64,000 bases of DNA from Chitinophagaceae bacterium (GTDB lineage: Bacteria > Bacteroidota > Bacteroidia > Chitinophagales > Chitinophagaceae): contig JADJPV010000002.1 of the NCBI GenBank assembly GCA_016713085.1, forward strand, positions 310,001 through 374,000, given 5' to 3'. The notes under the pieces were generated by a model. It saw only the letters and a list, made by a program, of their open reading frames with translations, did not search any database and was not told the DNA's origin. Positions 57,888 to 64,000 of this stretch are shown here, in pieces. The position numbers and the translations under genes are program-made. Each line of letters opens with the position of its first letter. Positions within the stretch are counted from its first letter, which is position 1.

Positions 57888-58736
57888 TTATAAATGCTTT
57901 TTAAAAAAATCTATCGTCCGTTGCCAGGCGAGTTTCGCAGCTGCTTCGTTATATCTTGTACCGGCAGTATCATTATGAAACGCATGATTCACGCCTTCAT
58001 ACATGTACAATTCATAACTGATCTTATTTGCTTTTAGTGCTTCTTCATATGCAGGAATGCCTGCATTGATACGTTCATCAAGTGAAGCATAATGTAATTG
58101 CAGGGCGGCTTTTATTTTGGGTACATCTGCTGCTGCAGGCTGACGGCCATAAAATGCGACGGCAGCTTTTAATTCAGGAACGTTCACTGCTAATGTGTTA
58201 CTCATGGCACCGCCCCAGCAAAAACCAACACAGCCATACTTTCCATTACTGTCTTTTCTTGTTTTGAGATAAGAAAAGGTATTGATGAAATTCTGTTGGG
58301 TTTCCTGTGCATTGAGCTTTGTAAACAAAGTTCTTGCTTCATCTTCATTGGCAGGAGTGCCGCCAAGTGGAGCTAATGCATTTGGCGCAATGGCAAGAAA
58401 TCCTGCATTCGCAGCACGCCTTGCCACATCTTCAATATGTGCATTCAGCCCACGGTTTTCATGAATCACAACCACTGTTCCGTATTTTGCTTCTTGCTTT
58501 GGTCTTGCAACATAAGCTTTCATTTCACCTGTTACTGCAGGATAAGTAACATATTCTGTAAACAAGTCATCGGCAGGTGTTGCAGCTGCTTTTGCATAAT
58601 TACTTTCCAGCAGTGGCAGTAAGGCCATGGCTGCTGCGGTACTTCCTGTAAGCAAAACTAATCGCCTTACGAAGTCCTGTCTTGAAAGTGGTTTATGGGT
58701 GTACTCGTCGTAGAGGTTGATTACTTGCTGATCCAT
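57888..58736 (-). CDS. Dienelactone hydrolase-family protein with N-terminal signal anchor
   Basis: 282 residues. After a twin-arginine-like or signal-anchor segment (SRQDFVRRLVLLTGSTAAAM) comes the alpha/beta-hydrolase: VVVIHENRGLNAHIEDVARR, the nucleophile Cys in CVGFCWGGAMS, Asp in the YASLDERIN segment and His in VNHAFHND. That is the Cys-Asp-His triad of carboxymethylenebutenolidases. It is probably exported to the periplasm; the substrate is unknown. Intact. Confidence 0.85.
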   Translation of the reverse strand: MDQQVINLYDEYTHKPLSRQDFVRRLVLLTGSTAAAMALLPLLESNYAKAAATPADDLFTEYVTYPAVTGEMKAYVARPKQEAKYGTVVVIHENRGLNAHIEDVARRAANAGFLAIAPNALAPLGGTPANEDEARTLFTKLNAQETQQNFINTFSYLKTRKDSNGKYGCVGFCWGGAMSNTLAVNVPELKAAVAFYGRQPAAADVPKIKAALQLHYASLDERINAGIPAYEEALKANKISYELYMYEGVNHAFHNDTAGTRYNEAAAKLAWQRTIDFFKKHL

Positions 58737-58968
58737 TTTTATGTTGATTTAATGTAAAAGTTACAATCTTTTACCGGTCAATATAGTGCCGTTTATATAA
58801 ATGCAATCAGCTTTGTTGAAATCGATTTGTTACAAAAGGTCGCAAATGACCCTTGAAATGTCGTAATGGCACAGGTGCAGGTAAAAAAAGTAAATTAGTT
58901 TTACACTGTGATCAGGAACAATGTTTTTGACATGCCAGACAACTATTTTTCACAAGTAATCAATCAAT

Positions 58969-59346
58969 ATGAAACCAAGAACAATCAACATTCTGTATTG
59001 GGTATTTACCCTGATTTTTGCTGCACTGATGATCTTTTCCTCAGTTGGCGGTATTGGCCCCAATGAGCAAACGATCCAAATTTTTCATAAGTACTTAGGG
59101 TATCCTATTTATTTTATTCAGTTCATCAGTTGGGCAAAAATCATTGGTGTTATTGCTATTCTTGTTCCGGGGTTTCCAAAAATTAAAGAATGGGCGTATG
59201 CAGGTTTGTTTTTTGATTTAACAGCGGCTGTTTATTCGGGTATTGCGGTAAGTGGCAAATTTGATCCTATGATGCTTACTATGCTAATGTGGATCGTGCC
59301 GGGTATTCTTTCTTATTATTTCTGGACGAAGAAAACTGCATTATAG
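58969..59346 (+). CDS. DoxX-like four-helix membrane protein
   Basis: 125 residues with four hydrophobic helices (INILYWVFTLIFAALMIF, ISWAKIIGVIAILVPGF, FDLTAAVYSGIAV, MLMWIVPGILSYYFW). It resembles the DoxX-like family. The upstream gap 58737-58968 contains no gene; it is A/T-rich, presumably the promoter region for this gene and the divergent hydrolase. Confidence 0.75.
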   Translation: MKPRTINILYWVFTLIFAALMIFSSVGGIGPNEQTIQIFHKYLGYPIYFIQFISWAKIIGVIAILVPGFPKIKEWAYAGLFFDLTAAVYSGIAVSGKFDPMMLTMLMWIVPGILSYYFWTKKTAL

Positions 59347-59365
59347 TACCACAGATATATAAAAC

Positions 59366-59397
59366 AAAACATCCCGTTCATTAGAACGGGATGTTTT
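59366..59397. terminator. Bidirectional terminator between DoxX and gcvP
   Basis: aaaacatcccgttc-atta-gaacgggatgtttt is a perfect 14-bp stem with a 4-base loop and A/T tails on both sides, so it can serve the two convergent genes. Confidence 0.9.
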
Positions 59398-59430
59398 GTT
59401 TTATAGTCAATTATCTATTCGGCTGTTGAC

Positions 59431-62295
59431 TTATACTTCTTCTTCTGCATAGCTGCTCACCGGCTCACAGGTACAAATTAAATTCCGGTCGCCATAAGTA
59501 TTATTAATACGGCTTACACTTGGCCAGAATTTATTCTGTGTTACATAGTATAACGGGAACGCCGCCTGTTGTCTTGTATAAGCATGTTTCCATTCATCAG
59601 CAGTAATTACAGACTGTGTATGCGGTGCATTTTTCAAAGCATTATCTGCTTTGTCGCTCTTACCTTCTTCAATATCTCTTATCTCCTGGCGAATGTTCAG
59701 TAACGCATCACAGAAACGATCCAGCTCTGCTTTGTCTTCACTTTCCGTTGGTTCAATCATGATGGTTCCTGCAACTGGGAAACTCATGGTAGGAGCGTGG
59801 AAGCCGTAATCCATTAAACGTTTGGCTACATCTTCTGCTTCAATACCTGCAGTTTGTTTAAAGGGACGAAGCTCAACAATGAATTCATGTGCACATGTTC
59901 CGTTAGCACCTGTATACAGAATATCAAAATCTTTTTCCAGTCTTGCCTTCATGTAGTTGGCATTAAGAATGGCATACTCAGTTGCTTTCTTCAAACCATC
60001 AGCACCCAGCAAACGGATATAAGCGTAACTGATCAGCAGGATGGAAGCAGAACCATAAGGAGCAGCACTTACAGCACCGTGTGACGCATTGCTGATATGC
60101 CCGGGCAAATGTTTCGCTAAATGCGCTTTCACACAAATAGGTCCCATGCCGGGGCCGCCGCCGCCATGCGGAATAGCAAATGTTTTATGCAGATTCAGAT
60201 GACAAACATCGGCACCAATTAACCCGGGTGATGTTAATCCAACCTGTGCATTCATATTGGCGCCATCCATGTACACCTGTCCGCCATGCTCATGAACGAT
60301 TGAACAAATTTCTTTAACACTCTCTTCAAAAATGCCGAATGTACTTGGGTAAGTAATCATTGTTCCGGCAAGATTGGCACTATGCTGTTCAGCTTTTGCT
60401 TTAAAGTCCACCACATCAATATAACCGTTCTCCAATGCTTTCACCACCACCACTTTCATTCCTGCCATTACTGCACTGGCAGGATTGGTTCCATGTGCAG
60501 AAACGGGAATCAAAATGATATTACGGTGTGCATCGCCGTTAGCTAAGTGATAATTACGGATCGATAACAATCCTGCATACTCACCCTGTGCACCACTGTT
60601 GGGTTGCAGGCTGCAGGCATCAAAGCCGGTGATCTCAGAAAGATAGGCTGACAGTTCATCAATGATCTGCTGATAACCTGCTGTTTGATTCGCAGGAGCA
60701 AACGGATGAATCCTGCTCCAGTGTGCCCAGCTCAGCGGCATCATTTGAGTAGCTGCATTCAGTTTCATGGTACAGCTGCCCAATGAAATCATGGAAGTAT
60801 TTAGTGACAGATCTTTGTTCTCCAGTTGTTTCATATAACGCATCATCTGGCTTTCGCTATGATGTGTATTGAAATTAGGATGCGTTAAGAATTCACTTGT
60901 TCTTGCTAATTCAGCAGGGATATGTTGTAAAGATGCATTTTCAGGAATCACAAAATCAACCGGGTCAACATCATTCACAAAACAGTTGATGAGATCAAAC
61001 AGATCTTCTACGTTGGTTGTTTCATCAAGTGAAATACCAATGAGTTCATTGCTGATATAACGCAGATTGATTTCCTGCCGCTCTGCTTTTGCTTTAATAG
61101 CAGCAGTATCTTTTACTTTCACTGCAATAGTATCAAAGAAACTTTCACTCAGCAGTTCAAATCCTTTTTCTTTAATGGCTTCAGCAGTTGTTTGTGCCAA
61201 TAGAGCAACTCGTGATGCAATTGCTTTTAATCCATCTGGTCCATGATACACTGCATACATAGCAGCCATGTTGGCGAGCAATGCCTGTGCGGTACAAATA
61301 TTGGAAGTAGCTTTTTCACGTTTGATATGTTGCTCTCTTGTTTGCAGAGCCATACGTAGTGCACGGTTGTTCTCTGCATCAATACTTACACCAATGATAC
61401 GTCCGGGTATGGAACGTTTGAATTCATCTTTGGTGGTAAAGAAAGCTGCATGCGGTCCGCCATAACCAAGGGGAACACCAAAACGCTGTGCAGAACCAAA
61501 AGCAACATCAGCACCCAGTTCACCGGGAGGAGTTAACAGGGTTAAAGCAAGTAAATCAGTTGCCATTGCTACAAAACCACCAGCACCCTGTACTTTCTGA
61601 ATAAATAAACGGTAATCTTCTACCGAACCTATATTGTTGGGATACTGAACCAAAGCACCGAAATAAGTATTGTCGATAGCCGCCGTTTTGTAATCACCAA
61701 AAATAAGTTGAATGCCTAATGGTGTGCCACGTGTAATGAGTACATCTTTTGTTTGAGGGAAGACTTCTTCATCAACAAAAAACTTTGGTGCATTGATCAC
61801 ATCTGTTTTATTAACGTGATGAAAAAGCATGTTCATGGCTTCTGCAGCAGCAGTTGCTTCATCAAGTAATGATGCGTTGGCAATTGGCAAAGCTGTTAAA
61901 TCAGCCACCATTGTTTGAAAGTTGAGTAAACTTTCCAAACGTCCCTGTGAAATTTCTGCCTGGTAGGGAGTGTATTGTGTGTACCATCCCGGGTTTTCAA
62001 AAACATTCCGTAAGATCACACTGGGAGTAATGGTATCATAATAGCCCTGGCCGAGATAATTCTTATTCAGTTTGTTATTTAAGGAAATTTCTTTGAGCAG
62101 TTTCAGTAAATCAGCTTCACTGATGGCATCGGGAACATTGAGTTTGTTTGGGTTGCGGATGGAAGCCGGAACTGTTTTGCTGATCAGTTCTTCCATGTTC
62201 TGTACACCAATTGTTTTCAATAGCTGCTGTTCTGTGCCAATGCTGCCGATATGGCGTTTGGCAAATTCATTCTGTTGTGCTTCAAAAAGAGTCAT
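59431..62295 (-). CDS. gcvP: Glycine dehydrogenase (decarboxylating), P protein
   Basis: 954 residues from ATG 62295 (MTLFEAQQNEFAKRHIGS); the frame extends to 62427 but the extension is low-complexity and lies past the likely promoter. P protein of the glycine cleavage system, PLP-dependent decarboxylation of glycine. N-terminal half: NYLGQGYYDTITPSVILRN. C-terminal half: PLP Lys in CHLNLHKTFAIPHGGGGPGM, and SLGSCTMKLNAATQMMPLSW. Intact and full-length. Confidence 0.97.
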   Translation of the reverse strand: MTLFEAQQNEFAKRHIGSIGTEQQLLKTIGVQNMEELISKTVPASIRNPNKLNVPDAISEADLLKLLKEISLNNKLNKNYLGQGYYDTITPSVILRNVFENPGWYTQYTPYQAEISQGRLESLLNFQTMVADLTALPIANASLLDEATAAAEAMNMLFHHVNKTDVINAPKFFVDEEVFPQTKDVLITRGTPLGIQLIFGDYKTAAIDNTYFGALVQYPNNIGSVEDYRLFIQKVQGAGGFVAMATDLLALTLLTPPGELGADVAFGSAQRFGVPLGYGGPHAAFFTTKDEFKRSIPGRIIGVSIDAENNRALRMALQTREQHIKREKATSNICTAQALLANMAAMYAVYHGPDGLKAIASRVALLAQTTAEAIKEKGFELLSESFFDTIAVKVKDTAAIKAKAERQEINLRYISNELIGISLDETTNVEDLFDLINCFVNDVDPVDFVIPENASLQHIPAELARTSEFLTHPNFNTHHSESQMMRYMKQLENKDLSLNTSMISLGSCTMKLNAATQMMPLSWAHWSRIHPFAPANQTAGYQQIIDELSAYLSEITGFDACSLQPNSGAQGEYAGLLSIRNYHLANGDAHRNIILIPVSAHGTNPASAVMAGMKVVVVKALENGYIDVVDFKAKAEQHSANLAGTMITYPSTFGIFEESVKEICSIVHEHGGQVYMDGANMNAQVGLTSPGLIGADVCHLNLHKTFAIPHGGGGPGMGPICVKAHLAKHLPGHISNASHGAVSAAPYGSASILLISYAYIRLLGADGLKKATEYAILNANYMKARLEKDFDILYTGANGTCAHEFIVELRPFKQTAGIEAEDVAKRLMDYGFHAPTMSFPVAGTIMIEPTESEDKAELDRFCDALLNIRQEIRDIEEGKSDKADNALKNAPHTQSVITADEWKHAYTRQQAAFPLYYVTQNKFWPSVSRINNTYGDRNLICTCEPVSSYAEEEV

Positions 62296-62406
62296 GTTGT
62301 TCAGTTCTTTATTTCTGTCAATTAAAAATCGGATGAGGAATAGGGTAAAGAGCAGATGCATTTTCAAATTCTGCAACTTACTGTTACAATGAGTTGAAAA
62401 GACGGG

Positions 62407-62414
62407 CAAAGTTA
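62407..62414 (-). promoter_or_regulatory. Candidate -7 box for gcvP
   Basis: TAACTTTG on the minus strand fits TAnnTTTG, 112 bp before the 62295 ATG. It lies inside the open extension of the frame, arguing that translation does not begin at 62427. Confidence 0.4.
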
Positions 62415-62481
62415 CGGGCAGAATCAATGCAAATAAACAGCTGTTAGCAGTTGGGGAAAGTCTGTGAAATTGTTTTTTTCT

Positions 62482-62583
62482 TTCAACACAGAGTTTTGGA
62501 GGAAAAGAGTAACACGGAGGGCATTTAAATCAGAAAACTTCAAAATTCTGTGTAACTCCTCAACTCAGTATCTCTGTGTTGAA
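62482..62583. repeat. Large intergenic palindrome with perfect 12-bp arms
   Basis: ttcaacacagag (62482-62493) and ctctgtgttgaa (62572-62583) are exact reverse complements 78 bp apart. Inner segments are also roughly complementary (gagtaacacggag with ctcctcaact). It fills most of the gap before the YkgJ-type gene. Confidence 0.65.
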
Positions 62584-62603
62584 CAATTAACGTTCTTTGC
62601 AGT

Positions 62604-63146
62604 ATGGCCGAAGATTTAATGATCAACTGGGAGAAAAAAGCTGCTGAGCACCAGAAACAGTACAGCCAGTTTCTGAAAAGGGCAAATAAAAACAAAGTGC
62701 TGCAGCAACTGCCCGATCTGCACGAAGCTGCATTTGAAAAAATTGATTGCCTGCAATGTGCCAATTGCTGCAAGAATTATTCACCAAGGTTTAAAACGCC
62801 AGATATCAAACGCATCAGTAAACATTTGCGGATGAAGGAAGGGGAGTTTATTGAAACCTATCTGCGCCTGGATGAAGAGGGCGATTATGTGGTAAGGTCG
62901 AAGCCCTGCCCTTTTTTGGGAGCTGATAATTACTGTGGTATTTATGATGCCCGTCCATCCGATTGTGAACGTTTCCCTTATACTGATGAGGATGTAATTC
63001 TGAAACGGCCGCAGCTAACACTGAAGAATTCTACATTTTGTCCCATTACTTATTTTGTACTGGAAAACTTACTGGAACAAAAGATAAATAAAACAAAAAC
63101 CCCGGTTATTATTAACCGGGGTTTTGTTTATAAAAAGGTTGAGTAA
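62604..63146 (+). CDS. YkgJ-type cysteine-cluster protein
   Basis: 180 residues of the YkgJ zinc/iron-chelating family: CLQCANCCKNYSPRF, PCPFLGADNYCGIYDARPSDCERFPY and NSTFCPITYFVLENL provide the conserved eight Cys. Function is unproven; a metal cluster that assists a partner enzyme is thought likely. The last ~15 codons run through a strong terminator hairpin, and a one-base shift in the A-rich tract near 63080-63090 would give a shorter end before it, so the true C-terminus is uncertain. Confidence 0.82.
   Translation: MAEDLMINWEKKAAEHQKQYSQFLKRANKNKVLQQLPDLHEAAFEKIDCLQCANCCKNYSPRFKTPDIKRISKHLRMKEGEFIETYLRLDEEGDYVVRSKPCPFLGADNYCGIYDARPSDCERFPYTDEDVILKRPQLTLKNSTFCPITYFVLENLLEQKINKTKTPVIINRGFVYKKVE
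63096..63125. terminator. Strong bidirectional terminator overlapping the YkgJ-type gene end
   Basis: aaaaccccggttattattaa and its complement ccggggtttt form a 10-bp GC-rich stem with A and T tails. It lies inside the annotated coding end of the forward gene and just past the stop of the convergent collagen-like gene (63147). Confidence 0.8.
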
Positions 63147-63827
63147 TTACCTGATGTTTGTTCCTGTTGATGGTATATTAAGCAGGCTAGTTATTTGCTG
63201 ATAGCTCATGCTTTTTATCTGATCAACAGTATATCCAGCTGCTGCTCCACTTACAAAACGACCACCTGCGACGCCACCCGGAATAATGATATACCTGAAG
63301 TTTGCAGTTCCATTAAAATTTGCACCGGCATCTGAATAAAGATATATGTTTCCAAGCGATGACAAACTCCTTAAATAAGCTCCACCGCTAACTGTTGCAG
63401 GAAATTGGAAAGGTAAAATTGAAATAAAACCAGAAGGTAACAGCCAGTATGTTAACACAACACCTGAACTCATAACTGGCGCTGTTATACCCGGAGCAGC
63501 TATGCTCTGTTCGTCGTAGCCACTACCGCTGGCAACTAATACTACATCTTTCCATGATGAATAAATTACATTCGCAGTACCGGCTGGACCTTGAGGGCCG
63601 GTTGCCCCGGTAGCACCAGTTGCCCCGGTAGCTCCGGTAGCTCCGGTAGCACCAGTTGCCCCTGTAGCGCCGGCAGGTCCTGTTGCCCCGGTAGCGCCAG
63701 TAGATCCGGTATTACCTGATAATCCTGTAGCGCCCTGTGGACCAACAGGACCTGGATCTCCTTTACAAGCATTAAATAAGATTGATCCGGTAAGTAAAAC
63801 AACCGGTAAAATCATAAGCCTTTTCAT
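63147..63827 (-). CDS. Collagen-like lipoprotein
   Basis: About 226 residues. The start at 63827 gives MKRLMILPVVLLTGSILFNA followed by Cys-Lys, a lipoprotein signal. The next ~60 residues are uninterrupted Gly-X-Y triplets, chiefly GAT, with GPQ, GPA and GPV, enough for a collagen triple helix. The C-terminal ~130 residues are a beta-rich domain (VIYSSWKDVVLVASGSGYDE...). Bacterial collagen-like surface proteins of this layout are common in Bacteroidota. The remaining 63828-64000 is A/T-rich and has no recognisable gene. Confidence 0.85.
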   Translation of the reverse strand: MKRLMILPVVLLTGSILFNACKGDPGPVGPQGATGLSGNTGSTGATGATGPAGATGATGATGATGATGATGATGATGPQGPAGTANVIYSSWKDVVLVASGSGYDEQSIAAPGITAPVMSSGVVLTYWLLPSGFISILPFQFPATVSGGAYLRSLSSLGNIYLYSDAGANFNGTANFRYIIIPGGVAGGRFVSGAAAGYTVDQIKSMSYQQITSLLNIPSTGTNIR

Positions 63828-64000
63828 GTTTCTGTTTTTTGGTTTAATAATAAAATATGAATATTGAGAGAGTTTATAAGACAAGTTGAGGAAATGAGTG
63901 TACGTAATTTTTAATGAAAGTAATTATCATTCCTTAGGTGTACAAGTAAAGGGAAGAAAAAATTTGCCGGTCATACCAAAGCAGTACTTCAGTTAACAGA

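Noticed and set aside
63590..63720. Short regular repeats that could be mistaken for a CRISPR array
   Set aside because: The period is 9 bases in codon register and encodes Gly-X-Y triplets; no spacers and no cas genes.

Overview
The window looks like a chromosomal segment of a Bacteroidota bacterium, most likely of the family Chitinophagaceae. Supporting signs are TAnnTTTG-type -7 promoter boxes, many Sec-type secreted proteins and outer-membrane beta-barrels, a SWIB/histone-like Lys-Ala protein, RNase H with a viroplasmin-type N-terminus, pntA split into two genes, and an alpha-glucan phosphorylase-like GT35 protein. No rRNA, tRNA, CRISPR array, integrase or transposase was seen.

Layout. 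0.3-11.1 kb (mostly +) is housekeeping: aspartate kinase, proline dehydrogenase, thymidylate synthase, dihydrofolate reductase, a SAM methyltransferase, the transhydrogenase pntA1-pntA2-pntB and an RsmF-like rRNA methyltransferase. A small four-helix-bundle (S23) gene flanked by inverted repeats sits between thyA and dfrA. 11-14.3 kb holds rnhA, a LysM/RlpA-like secreted protein and fmt. 14.4-22.3 kb is a peptide-ligase-type cluster: transglutaminase-DUF2126, a second transglutaminase, an ATP-grasp/alpha-E fusion and two tandem SET-domain proteins.

22.3-36.7 kb is an island, all on the minus strand, of secreted proteins mostly of unknown function. It contains two paralogous families, a TPR protein with a decayed partial copy, a CARDB-like protein and an exported Hcp-like tube protein. 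Five transcription units carry a shared 20-bp imperfect palindrome 46-63 bp before the start codon. 36.9-49 kb holds an orphan parA, a UPF0173 hydrolase, a metallophosphoesterase, two beta-barrels, a large M16 protease, the SWIB/histone-like gene, an L,D-transpeptidase-like lipoprotein, and an mntR-mntH(-USP) operon with a clear operator. 49-63.9 kb is mixed metabolism: RidA, GT35, a thioesterase, an ABC-F ATPase, a DnaJ-like protein, a saccharopine-dehydrogenase-like protein, fRMsr, a dienelactone hydrolase, DoxX, gcvP, a YkgJ-type protein and a collagen-like lipoprotein.

About two dozen conserved genes are broken by one- or two-base shifts, often in A or T runs, or by single stops. The intact frame can be followed through each break, so sequencing or consensus error is the simplest explanation. 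I annotate such genes across the break and say so.

The most interesting signals are: (i) a 99-bp ungapped repeat (about 85% identical) with a covarying hairpin directly before two unrelated genes; (ii) the palindromic box shared by the secreted-protein island; (iii) palindromic repeats carried inside conserved coding sequences; and (iv) a paired-SET plus ATP-grasp/transglutaminase cluster.
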